The notes: generated by a model from the letters alone, not told the origin. 12,233 nt of DNA from Betaproteobacteria bacterium (GCA_025354965.1 JANXLW010000160.1:1-12233), one strand, 5' to 3'. Numbered from the stretch's first letter, positions 1-6,524 are shown. Numbers and translations are program-made.

Positions 1-585
1 GCTGCTGTGTGCGAGGCCAATGTTGACATTGCATTGATAGAGAAGCATTGGGACAGCCTGGTTCACTTGGCGGCCTCGGTAATGAGTGGGCACGCCAGTG
101 CAGTGGCTGCGTTGGCACGATTTGGCTCTGCCGCCCAAGGCGATCCGATCTACGACGCTGGCGTGCAACTGGGCCGGTTGCTGCGCACGGCGTTTCTAGC
201 GGACTACTTTGTCAAAGATGCGTTTAGAAACGAATTGCGCCGGGTGCTCAACCGCGGCGAGGCTGTCAACGCGCTCAAGCGTGCCATCTATACCGGCCGG
301 ATCAACCCGGCACAGGCCAAACGCGTGGATGAGATGCAGGCCGTGGCCGACGCCTTGAGCCTTATGGCCAACATCGTGATGGCATGGAACACGTCGCAGA
401 TGCAAGCTGTCCTGGATCGTTGGTCCAACCGCCGCCAAGTCATTCCACCGGAACTGATCGGAAAGATTGCGCCCACCAGGCTGGAGAGCATCAACTTGCG
501 GGGCGTGTTTCGCTTCCCGGTTGACCGCTATGCCGAGCAAATCCTGCCGTCACAAGGGGCACCGATAACTGGCACCAATGGATAA
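1..585 (+). CDS. tnpA: Tn3-family transposase, C-terminal fragment (IS1071 TnpA-like), 5' end outside window
   Basis: The frame is open from base 1 and stops at TAA 583-585, giving the last 194 residues of a protein that in this family is close to 1000 residues. It would catalyse DDE-type strand transfer at the ends of the element. The Tn3-transposase C-terminal signature is visible: a block ending LLRTAFLADYF, then a stretch around residues 75-95 with LNRGEAVNAL, which I take to carry the catalytic glutamate. After it come the conserved 'NIVMAWNTSQMQ' stretch and a terminal 'LESINLRGVFRFPVDRY' segment. The stop is followed about 30 bp later by the IS1071-type terminal repeat, which fixes the identity of the element better than the protein alone. 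There is no internal stop in the visible part. Whether the gene is intact upstream cannot be seen. Confidence 0.9.
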   Translation, partial: AAVCEANVDIALIEKHWDSLVHLAASVMSGHASAVAALARFGSAAQGDPIYDAGVQLGRLLRTAFLADYFVKDAFRNELRRVLNRGEAVNALKRAIYTGRINPAQAKRVDEMQAVADALSLMANIVMAWNTSQMQAVLDRWSNRRQVIPPELIGKIAPTRLESINLRGVFRFPVDRYAEQILPSQGAPITGTNG

Positions 586-618
586 AACCGATCACGGTTT
601 GACGCCGTAAATCCAGGT

Positions 619-728
619 TTTGAAAGTGAACAGGAAAGTCAATGAAATCAACACTCTACCCACGGCACCCCCGCGTCACTGCTGGGTTTGCGTACCGCCA
701 GTTATTGCACTGAAAACGAGGGGACCCC
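619..728 (-). repeat. IS1071-type long terminal inverted repeat (about 110 bp)
   Basis: The outer edge at 728 is clear from the GGGGTC-type tip. The inner edge at 619 is set only by the known 110-bp length of IS1071 repeats, not by comparison with the other end, which is outside the window. The outermost 45 bp contain the recognisable stretch CGTTTTCAGTGCAATAA (minus strand). Confidence 0.72.
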
Positions 729-743
729 GGCCACTGCCTGGGG

Positions 744-781
744 CTTAACGTGCTTTAAATTCCGTTTTCTACAGCGACGCC
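744..781 (-). repeat. 38-bp Tn21-like terminal inverted repeat
   Basis: Read on the minus strand from 781 to 744 this is exactly 38 bp. It begins GGCGTCGC, contains AGAAAACGGAA, and ends TAAAGCACGTTAAG. Compared with the Tn21 repeat as I remember it, 30 of 38 positions agree, including the diagnostic inner part. The outermost bases are GGCG rather than GGGG, so the end may be diverged or inactive. Its polarity puts the transposon body on the left, meaning the IS1071-like element would sit inside it, 15 bp from this end. No matching transposase, resolvase or partner end is visible. Confidence 0.6.
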
Positions 782-815
782 AAAAACGACACCGTGGATG
801 ACCTTGGCCACATTC

Positions 816-1502
816 TCAGCCAGTATTTCCCCGGCATGGACGCGGCAGTGTGAGTCCAAGGCCACTTGCGGTACTGGCGCGGTGCTCCTGCATCACGGCC
901 AGGCAATGGGCAGGGTCCTGGCGTCGCAGGCTTTCGATGATGCGGTCGTGTTCATCGACGGTGCGCAAGCGCGCATCCCGCGCCGACATCGTTGTCGAGA
1001 TGAAGGTGTCTGCCAGGGGCCACAGCCGCGTCACCTCCTCAAAGATCAGGCGGTAAGGTGACAACGCGAACATGAGGTGATGGAATTCCCGGTTCAAGAC
1101 GATCATGGGGGTCCAGTCCGCCGAGGTCGCCGCCGCACGCATGTCGGCGTTCAGCGACACCATGCGCGCGATGTACTCGTCATCCGGCCATGCGATGGAC
1201 GCGACCAGTTCGTCCTCCAGCAGTTGCAGCATCCGGCTGATCTGCGCCAGCTCGTTCTGCGCGCGCTTGGCCACGAAGTAGCCTGAATTCGGCCGATGGA
1301 TCAGCAGACCCTGATCGGCCAGGACATTCAATGCTTCACGCAGCGGCACGCGACTGACACCCAGTTCTTCCGCCATTTCCTGCTGGCGGATCTGCTCGCC
1401 GGGCATCAGGCCGCCTGATATGACCTTCGCGCGCAGGTGCTGAAGCGTGCGTTCCAGTGCCTTGGCCTTCTGCGGGGGGGCAAACGAAACGATGGCGTTC
1501 AT
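816..1502 (-). CDS. GntR-family (FadR/FCD type) transcriptional regulator
   Basis: A 228-residue regulator, probably the ligand-responsive repressor of the divergent operon. A winged helix-turn-helix occupies about residues 14-80 (EMAEELGVSRVPLREAL, then GLLIHRPNSGYFV for the wing). An FCD ligand-binding domain follows at about 85-210. Its expected metal-site positions are N137 (often Asp), H141 in NREFHH, H185 in DEHDRI and H207 in QEHR. I chose ATG 1502 because it leaves a short N-terminal tail before the DNA-binding domain, as usual in the family. ATG 1568 and TTG 1580 are in frame, but add residues of unconvincing codon use and would place operator DNA at the start codon. None has a good ribosome-binding site. 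The stop lies only 35 bp from the Tn21-like end. Effector unknown; intermediates of the adjacent pathway are the obvious candidates. Confidence 0.9.
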   Translation of the reverse strand: MNAIVSFAPPQKAKALERTLQHLRAKVISGGLMPGEQIRQQEMAEELGVSRVPLREALNVLADQGLLIHRPNSGYFVAKRAQNELAQISRMLQLLEDELVASIAWPDDEYIARMVSLNADMRAAATSADWTPMIVLNREFHHLMFALSPYRLIFEEVTRLWPLADTFISTTMSARDARLRTVDEHDRIIESLRRQDPAHCLAVMQEHRASTASGLGLTLPRPCRGNTG

Positions 1503-1570
1503 GGCGTAAGCAGCCGAAAAGCCGCGCAAGATTACAACAGCGGCAGTGTAAACCGGTGGCGCATTCATTT

Positions 1571-1580
1571 TTGAATTCAA
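1571..1580. promoter_or_regulatory. second GntR-operator core (TTGAATTCAA)
   Basis: A perfect 10-bp palindrome identical to the core of the 24-bp palindrome at 1605-1628. The centres are 41 bp apart, about four helical turns, so proteins on the two sites would sit on the same DNA face. It lies just downstream of the predicted regulator promoter, in its 5' leader, suiting autorepression. Binding is inferred. Confidence 0.55.
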
Positions 1581-1593
1581 TATCAGGGTTTCT

Positions 1594-1621
1594 ACTATAT
1601 TGAGTTCTAAATTGAATTCAA
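1594..1621 (-). promoter_or_regulatory. predicted promoter of the GntR gene
   Basis: On the minus strand a -35 box TTGAAT (1616-1621) is followed, after 16 bp, by a -10 box TATAGT (1594-1599). Transcription would start near 1587, leaving a leader of about 85 nt to ATG 1502. The -35 box lies inside the 24-bp palindrome, so occupancy of that site should block it. Confidence 0.5.
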
Positions 1622-1629
1622 TTTAGAAT
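1600..1629 (+). promoter_or_regulatory. predicted promoter of the catabolic operon
   Basis: A -35 box TTGAGT (1600-1605) and a -10 box TAGAAT (1624-1629) are separated by 18 bp. The start would be near 1636, with a leader of roughly 70 nt before the tctC ATG at 1706. The 24-bp palindrome covers the spacer and nearly all of the -10 box. This is the geometry of a repressor operator rather than an activator site. The stretch 1600-1609 is also an imperfect (8 of 10) copy of the operator core. Confidence 0.55.
1605..1628. promoter_or_regulatory. 24-bp perfect palindrome, likely operator for the divergent GntR regulator
   Basis: Two perfectly complementary 12-bp halves, TTCTAAATTGAA (1605-1616) and TTCAATTTAGAA (1617-1628), abut with no spacer. 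The site is AT-rich in otherwise GC-rich DNA and lies between a GntR gene and the operon it diverges from, overlapping both predicted promoters. GntR/FadR proteins bind as dimers to inverted repeats, so this is the best operator candidate in the window. Assignment to this protein is inference. Confidence 0.75.
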
Positions 1630-1705
1630 GCGCCATGCTTTTTGAAAACATGCCTGCCATCCGAGCGATTTCCCCGCGCTCTATTTCACTTTTTTGGAGA
1701 CACCC

Positions 1706-2674
1706 ATGAGAAGCTTTTCTCTCCGTCGTCGCTCGGCAACCGCGGCTGCTTTGACGTCACTTCTTGCGCCATCGCTGTGGGCCCAAGATAACGCGCCGGT
1801 CGAATACGTGATTGGTTTCCCTCCCGGATCCAGCGCCGATGCGGTAGGACGAATGATTGCCGAACAGATATCGAAAACGCTGGGCCGGTCGATTGTGGTG
1901 ACCAACAAGCCCGGCGCGGGAACCACCATCGCGGCGCAGTATGTCGCTACCGCGAGGACTCCGATGCTGTTCAACGCGGATTTCGCGACCCTCGCCACCA
2001 TGCCGCATTTGATGGGGAAGATTCCTTATGACCCTGAAAAGGACTTTGCTCCCATCAGTCTGTTCGCGCGCGTACCGGTGATGCTCGCTGTATCGCCCAG
2101 TCTCCCGGTCAACAACCTGAAGGAATTCATTGCATGGGGTAAAAGCCAGCGCGACTCCGTGCCCTACGCCTCCTCAGGTCTGGGAACCCCCCACCACCTT
2201 GCAGGCGAACTCGTCAAGGACATGACAGGCGTGCCGATGTCCCACGTGCCATATAAAGGCGGTGGTCCCGCCATAAACGACCTCATGGCAGGCCAGATCA
2301 TGGTGGCCATGGTTGACGTCGCGAGTGCCAAGGCCTTTGTCGCTGCGGGAAAGATCCGCGGCATCGCGGTGGGCAGCATCCAGCGTTCGGCGGCAGTGCC
2401 GGACGTGCCCACTTTCCACGAGCAGGGATACCCGAACTTCGAGGCAACGGCATGGCAGGCGGTCATGGCATCGCTCGCCACGCCGCCGGACATGCGGGTC
2501 AAATTCCACGAAGCATTGCATGCGGCTCTGAACTCCCCGCAAGTGAAAACGCGCCTTGATGCCCTGGGCGTGGAGGCCATCCCCGGCACTCCCGATCAGC
2601 TGATGACATTTGCACGCGCCGAGCGCGCCCGCTGGGGTGAGGTGATCCGCAAGCACAACATCAAGGCCGACTGA
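1706..2674 (+). CDS. TctC/Bug-family periplasmic solute-binding protein
   Basis: A 322-residue extracytoplasmic binding protein of the tripartite tricarboxylate transporter type, expected to capture a carboxylate in the periplasm. Residues 1-26 form a signal peptide: Arg-rich start, hydrophobic Ala/Leu core, probable cleavage at SLWA/QD. The RRR stretch lacks the rest of a twin-arginine motif, so Sec export is more likely. The mature protein has the family's first-lobe pattern (GFPPGSSADAVGRMIAEQ, then NKPGAGTTIAAQ), the VPYKGGGPAINDLMAGQ segment and the GYPNFEATAWQ segment near the C-terminus. The loop usually reading 'DGYTLL' is shortened to ARTPMLFN. Start ATG 1706 has GGAGA five bases upstream; an in-frame TTG at 1694 overlaps that site and is rejected. 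No TctA or TctB membrane subunits are in the window. As the first gene of the operon it suggests the substrate is an imported acid. Its stop overlaps the next ATG (TGATG). Confidence 0.92.
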   Translation: MRSFSLRRRSATAAALTSLLAPSLWAQDNAPVEYVIGFPPGSSADAVGRMIAEQISKTLGRSIVVTNKPGAGTTIAAQYVATARTPMLFNADFATLATMPHLMGKIPYDPEKDFAPISLFARVPVMLAVSPSLPVNNLKEFIAWGKSQRDSVPYASSGLGTPHHLAGELVKDMTGVPMSHVPYKGGGPAINDLMAGQIMVAMVDVASAKAFVAAGKIRGIAVGSIQRSAAVPDVPTFHEQGYPNFEATAWQAVMASLATPPDMRVKFHEALHAALNSPQVKTRLDALGVEAIPGTPDQLMTFARAERARWGEVIRKHNIKAD

Positions 2675-3681
2675 TGGCGCAAGAGCTGGTCGCCCTCGTC
2701 GGCCCTGAACGGGCGGGTCCGCTGATGCAGGACATCGCGCATGCGCTGGCCGGCCATGGCCGGATGGCCCGCACCTGCATCGCGACCGACCTGCTGGCGG
2801 TGCCGTGGATCTCCGAAATCACGCTGCTGGTCTGCCTCGTCACCCCTTGCGGCAGTGAACAGATGGACGCCATGCCCCGGCTGCGGGCCATCGTCTCGCC
2901 GCTGCTCGGGCACGAATGGATCGACATTCCGGAAGCAACCCGCCGCGGCATCCCCGTCGTGAACGGTGAGGTGGCGGAAAACCGCGAGAGCATGGCAGAA
3001 GCAACGATCATGCTGCTGCTCGTGCTTCTGTACCAGCTGCGGGAAACGGAGGCGCAGTTGCGTGTGCTGCTGAAAGCCGTGGCCCCCTATCGCCGCATGC
3101 TGAAGGGGCGCACCGTTGGCATCATCGGATCGGGAGGAATTGCCCGCGAAATCATTCTGAGAATGGTCCCGTGGCAAGCCGACGTGCAGGTGTTTACCCG
3201 CGCTCAATCGCCCGACCTGCCGGGCGTTCGTCTGGTCGGCCTCCACGAACTGCTTGCCACGAGCGATGTCGTCATCCTGATGACCAGCCTGGACGCCAGC
3301 CGCCGACATCTGCTCAATGCCGAACAGTTGCAGCACCTGAAGCCCGGCGCACTTCTGATCAACACAGCGCGTGGCGGTTTGATTGAGGAAAACGCCCTGC
3401 TCGAAGCGCTTAAGTCCGGGCGCATTGCCGCCGCGGCGCTCGACGTGTTCGAAGTTGAGCCACTGCCTGCCGACCATCCCCTGCGCGAGCTGCCCAACGT
3501 CATCCTCACACCCCATGCGGTAGGACACACCGTTCAAGCAGAGGCCGCCGTTCCGCGCCAGGCGGTTGGCAACATCCTGCAGCTACTGGGCGGAGCGCTT
3601 CCCGACAGCTGCAAGAACAGGACCGTAGAGCGTGTGTGGTTCGAAAGACAAGCCGGACAAATCAAGGAGCCAATGTGTTGA
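2674..3681 (+). CDS. D-isomer-specific 2-hydroxyacid dehydrogenase family protein
   Basis: A 335-residue cytoplasmic oxidoreductase interconverting a 2-oxo acid and a D-2-hydroxy acid with a nicotinamide cofactor. The catalytic triad of the family is complete: Arg233 in NTARGGL, Glu262 in DVFEVEPLP and His281 in LTPHAVGHT. The cofactor fold is at about residues 100-290. Its loop reads GIIGSGGIA, with Ala157 where a third Gly is usual. After the second strand the residues are FTR (Thr175-Arg176) rather than the Asp typical of NAD-specific members, suggesting NADP(H), as in glyoxylate/hydroxypyruvate reductases. The N-terminal substrate domain is divergent. Translation is probably coupled to tctC by the one-base TGATG overlap, and the 3' end overlaps the next gene. 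A role on 2-oxo acids from ring fission (for example pyruvate-type products) is inference; phosphoglycerate dehydrogenase activity is unlikely because there is no regulatory domain. Confidence 0.88.
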   Translation: MAQELVALVGPERAGPLMQDIAHALAGHGRMARTCIATDLLAVPWISEITLLVCLVTPCGSEQMDAMPRLRAIVSPLLGHEWIDIPEATRRGIPVVNGEVAENRESMAEATIMLLLVLLYQLRETEAQLRVLLKAVAPYRRMLKGRTVGIIGSGGIAREIILRMVPWQADVQVFTRAQSPDLPGVRLVGLHELLATSDVVILMTSLDASRRHLLNAEQLQHLKPGALLINTARGGLIEENALLEALKSGRIAAAALDVFEVEPLPADHPLRELPNVILTPHAVGHTVQAEAAVPRQAVGNILQLLGGALPDSCKNRTVERVWFERQAGQIKEPMC

Positions 3682-4457
3682 CCCCCATGAAGCGACTGGA
3701 CGCATCGTCCGAAAATGCGTTGAAAAATCGGGTGGCCGGTAGCGAGTGGCGCGCGAGGACCGAACTCGCCGCGCTGTATCGGGTGATCGCGCACTTCAAA
3801 TGGACCGACTCCATCTACACGCACATATCGCTGCGGGTACCGGGAGAAGAGGCGTTCCTGATCAATCCGTTCGGATACCTCTACGAAGAAGTCACGGCGT
3901 CCTCCCTCGTGAAAGTCGATATCCAGGGCAAGGTACTGGACGATCCCGTCGGCCTGGGCATCAATGTGGCCGGCTTCATCATCCATGGCGCGATCCATGC
4001 GGCACGCCACGATGTGGACTGTGTGCTGCACACGCATACACGCGCCGGCGTGGCCGTCTCGACGCACGAGGAGGGTTTGTTGCCCATCAGCCAGCACGCG
4101 TCGATCTTGATGGGCCGCATCGCATACCACGACTTCGAGGGAATCGCGATCCGTCCTGAGGAGCAGGCGCGCCTGGTGGCGGACCTCGGCCCGCGCGCCA
4201 TGATGATCCTGCGCAACCACGGCTTGCTGGTGGCCGGCAGAAGTGTGGCGGAGGCCTTCTACTTCATCCACGTCCTGGAGCGTGCGTGCGAAATCCAGGT
4301 TGCCGCCTTGGGCCACGGCGTCACCGTCCGCAGGATCACCGAGCAGTCGATCACCGATTCGAAGGCGGCAATCCAGGCCACGAATCCTGACTACTCCCGG
4401 GACTGGGCGGCCATGCTGCGCTTGGTCGAGCGTGTCGCGCCCGATTACTGCTATTGA
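3675..4457 (+). CDS. class II aldolase/adducin-fold protein (adducin-like, possible decarboxylase)
   Basis: About 260 residues, one complete Aldolase_II domain. The zinc ligands are present: His119 and His121 in LHTHT and His182 in RNHGLL (numbering from GTG 3675). By alignment to FucA, the catalytic Glu73 falls on Gly100 in the NVAGFIIHGAIHAAR segment, the pattern of adducin-like members. Classical aldol cleavage by the FucA mechanism is therefore doubtful. Some enzymes of this fold are decarboxylases; from memory, 3,4-dihydroxyphthalate 2-decarboxylase (PhtC) is one, attractive beside a phthalate-type Rieske oxygenase but unproven. AAGGAG (3664-3669) lies 5 bases before GTG 3675 and 8 before TTG 3678. 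ATG 3687 is 17 bases away. GTG gives a 7-base overlap with the preceding gene; TTG would give a 4-base TTGA overlap. Either way it is translationally linked. Confidence 0.85.
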   Translation: MLTPMKRLDASSENALKNRVAGSEWRARTELAALYRVIAHFKWTDSIYTHISLRVPGEEAFLINPFGYLYEEVTASSLVKVDIQGKVLDDPVGLGINVAGFIIHGAIHAARHDVDCVLHTHTRAGVAVSTHEEGLLPISQHASILMGRIAYHDFEGIAIRPEEQARLVADLGPRAMMILRNHGLLVAGRSVAEAFYFIHVLERACEIQVAALGHGVTVRRITEQSITDSKAAIQATNPDYSRDWAAMLRLVERVAPDYCY

Positions 4458-4477
4458 GCGAAGCGTGCCGAACTGCC

Positions 4478-4508
4478 GGGCAGCCAGCCTCTCATTGACC
4501 GGCTGCCC
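4478..4508 (+). other. GC-rich intergenic hairpin
   Basis: An 8-bp perfect stem, GGGCAGCC (4478-4485) and GGCTGCCC (4501-4508), with a 15-base loop. It lies in the 87-bp gap between the aldolase-fold gene and ridA, one of only two sizeable gaps in the operon. No T-run follows, so it is not a standard intrinsic terminator. Partial attenuation or mRNA processing and stability are possible. Confidence 0.45.
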
Positions 4509-4544
4509 CGCGTCGCAGCCTGAACCTTTAAAGAAAGCGTAATC

Positions 4545-4943
4545 ATGCAATCCCGTCGTCCCCGTTCGCTTGAAGTTCCCGGCGTGACCCATGGCGGCGC
4601 GCCCATTCCCATGGGCGCGCGCGTGGGCAACATGCTGTATTCGTCCGGCATCCCGGGCGTGGATCCGAGCACAGGCAAGCTGGGTGCCGACGCGGCATCG
4701 CAAGCGCGCTTCGCCTTCGCCAACCTGCGCACGCTGCTGCAGACTGGGGGCGCAAGGCTGGAGCATGTCGTTCGGTTGACCGCCTATCTCAAGGACAGTA
4801 GCGCACGTGAACATATCAACGCCGAGTGGTTGCAGTGTTTCCCCGACCCGCACGACCGCCCGGCACGCCACACGCTGGTGTACGACCTGCAGAGCGGCAT
4901 GCTGCTGCAGCTCGAAGCCGTCGCAGTGATCGAAGAGAGCTGA
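4545..4943 (+). CDS. RidA (YjgF/YER057c/UK114) family protein
   Basis: A 132-residue single-domain protein of normal RidA length, expected to form a cytoplasmic trimer. Archetypal RidA hydrolyses reactive enamine/imine intermediates. Related proteins include 2-aminomuconate deaminases of aminophenol degradation. The residues corresponding to the RidA active-site Arg105 and Glu120 are present as Arg108 (RPARHT) and Glu124 (LQLEAVAV). The body has the family pattern LYSSGIPGVDPSTGKL, FAFANLRTLLQ, and VVRLTAYLKD. The usual 'ARLP' stretch after the Arg is VYDLQ, so it is not a close housekeeping RidA. Start ATG 4545 has only a weak purine stretch upstream (AAAGAAAG). It lies 23 bp before the CoA-ligase start. 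No obvious imine-producing enzyme is visible in the operon, so its substrate is open. Confidence 0.9.
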   Translation: MQSRRPRSLEVPGVTHGGAPIPMGARVGNMLYSSGIPGVDPSTGKLGADAASQARFAFANLRTLLQTGGARLEHVVRLTAYLKDSSAREHINAEWLQCFPDPHDRPARHTLVYDLQSGMLLQLEAVAVIEES

Positions 4944-4966
4944 TTTCAATGAACAAGGAGCTTTCC

Positions 4967-6523
4967 ATGCACGGCGACATGACACGCCAGACACTCGGTG
5001 ACCTGTTGCGCAGGACGCGGATGCGTTATCCGCGCAAGCTCGCCATCCGCTGCGGATCCACAGACTGGACCTACACCGAGTTCGACGACATCTGCAACCG
5101 GCTGGCTGGCGGCTTCGCCGCGCACGGTGTGGAGGCTGGTGACCGCGTCGCGGTGATTGCCCGAAACTCGCATGCCTTTGCGGCGCTGCGCTTCGCACTG
5201 GCACGCCTGGGCGCGGTGCTGGTGCCGATCAACTTCATGCTGAACGCAGAGGAGGCGCGCTATGTTCTGGAACATTCTGGTGCCAGCCTGTTATGCGTGG
5301 ACTCCGGTTTAGCAGCCCTTGGGCACGCGGCGAGCAGCGGCACTGCGGTGCGCGAACTGGTGTGGCTGCCAAGCGAAGACCCGACGGACCCGGTGCCGGG
5401 CCTGGTCCCCTTCGGCGCGTTGCTGGAGCAAGGCGAAGCGCCCGTACGCACGCTGTCCGGCGACATGCTGGCGCAGATCATCTACACCAGCGGTACCGAG
5501 TCGCGGCCCAAGGGCGCGATGCTCACCCATGCGGCCGTGATATCCGAGTACGTGACCTGCCTGGTGGACGCCGAGATCATCGAACACGACCGCATCCTGC
5601 ACGCCTTGCCGCTGTACCACTGCGCGCAGCTCGACGTGTTCCTCGGGCCGGCCGTTTATGTGGGCGCCACGAACATCATCACCGGCAAGCCCACGGCGGA
5701 TAACCTGTTGTCCTTGCTGGCGGCGAACGCCGTCAGCTCCTTTTTTGCGCCACCAACGGTATGGATTTCGCTGCTGCGTGCGCAAACGTTCGATGGCACG
5801 GATCTCTCTGCGTTGCGCAAGGGCTACTACGGCGCGTCCATCATGCCGGTGCCGGTACTCAAGGAAATCCAGGCCCGGCTGCCGCAGGTGCGCCTGTGGA
5901 ACCTCTACGGCCAGACCGAGATTGCGCCCGTTGCCACGGTGCTCAAGCCGGAGGACCAGTTGCGCAAGGCCGGCTCGGCGGGTCGGCCGGCGTTGAACGT
6001 CGAGACACGCGTCGTCGACGACGACATGCGCGATGTGCCACCGGGTGAGGTTGGCGAGATCGTGCACCGCTCTCCGCAGTTGCTGTCAGGCTATTTCCAG
6101 GACGAAGAGCGAACCCGCGAGGCCCTCCTGGGTGGCTGGTTTCACAGCGGCGATTTGGCGACCGTGGACGACGAGGGCTACATCACCGTGGTGGACCGCA
6201 AGAAAGACATGATCAAGAGCGGCGGCGAGAACGTCTCCAGCCGCGAGGTGGAGGAGGCGTTGTACGCCATCGCGGGGGTGTCGGAGGTGGCGGTGATCGG
6301 CCTGCCCGACCCGCGCTGGATCGAAGCCGTGGTTGCCGTGGTGGTGGCCAAGCAAGGCCACAAGCTCCACGAGGCCGACGTCATCGCGGCGTGCGCCGGA
6401 CGGCTGGCGCCGTTCAAGACGCCCAAGCGCGTGATCCTGGCCGACGCGCTTCCCAAGAACCCGAGCGGCAAGCTTCTCAAGCGCGAACTCCGACTGCGTT
6501 ATGCGCCAGCACATGAAAGCTGA
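4967..6523 (+). CDS. AMP-forming carboxylic acid:CoA ligase (ANL superfamily)
   Basis: A 518-residue adenylate-forming enzyme that activates a carboxylic acid with ATP, then transfers it to CoA. Motifs in order: ATP-binding loop YTSGTESRPKG (173-183), YYGAS (287-291), NLYGQTE (312-318), SGDL with Asp396, the hinge Arg411 in DRKKDMIKSGGENV, and the C-terminal catalytic Lys502 in PKNPSGKLLKREL. All key residues are intact. The sequence resembles fatty-acyl/feruloyl-type ligases more than benzoate-CoA ligases, but the substrate cannot be read by eye. Start ATG 4967 is preceded by AAGGAG with a 6-base spacer. Upstream in-frame ATG 4949 has a poorer site. ATG 6525 of the next gene begins one base after its TGA, so the two are coupled. 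Its presence in an oxygenolytic pathway suggests either a CoA-activated side chain (cinnamate-like) or activation of a ring-cleavage product. Confidence 0.92.
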   Translation: MHGDMTRQTLGDLLRRTRMRYPRKLAIRCGSTDWTYTEFDDICNRLAGGFAAHGVEAGDRVAVIARNSHAFAALRFALARLGAVLVPINFMLNAEEARYVLEHSGASLLCVDSGLAALGHAASSGTAVRELVWLPSEDPTDPVPGLVPFGALLEQGEAPVRTLSGDMLAQIIYTSGTESRPKGAMLTHAAVISEYVTCLVDAEIIEHDRILHALPLYHCAQLDVFLGPAVYVGATNIITGKPTADNLLSLLAANAVSSFFAPPTVWISLLRAQTFDGTDLSALRKGYYGASIMPVPVLKEIQARLPQVRLWNLYGQTEIAPVATVLKPEDQLRKAGSAGRPALNVETRVVDDDMRDVPPGEVGEIVHRSPQLLSGYFQDEERTREALLGGWFHSGDLATVDDEGYITVVDRKKDMIKSGGENVSSREVEEALYAIAGVSEVAVIGLPDPRWIEAVVAVVVAKQGHKLHEADVIAACAGRLAPFKTPKRVILADALPKNPSGKLLKRELRLRYAPAHES

Positions 6524-6524
6524 C

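Larger units (their letters stand above)
1..728 (+). mobile_element. IS1071-like element, right-hand part
   Basis: This is the 3' portion of the transposase plus the terminal inverted repeat, ending at 728. Read inward on the minus strand, the tip is GGGGTCCCCTCGTTTTCAGT, which agrees, from memory, with the IS1071 terminus apart from single-base changes. IS1071 elements commonly border xenobiotic-degradation genes in Comamonas, Delftia, Variovorax and relatives, often as a pair. Here the second copy, if any, is outside the window. The left end and target duplication are also not visible. Confidence 0.82.

Noticed and set aside
781..815. Possible terminator for the GntR gene at the A/T run near 782-786
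   Set aside because: The flanking cgacgcc and cgacacc units are direct, not inverted, copies, so no hairpin forms.
1592..1603. Resemblance between CTACTATATTGA near the GntR promoter and the CCTACTATTG repeats in the right flank
   Set aside because: The match needs a 2-base insertion and falls on promoter elements. Chance in AT-rich sequence is the simpler explanation.
3534..5204. Long open minus-strand frame (over 550 codons) opposite the dehydrogenase, aldolase-fold, RidA and ligase genes
   Set aside because: It spans four well-supported plus-strand genes with clear family motifs, has no recognisable domain and an Arg/Gln/His-rich composition. It is a by-product of GC-rich codon usage.
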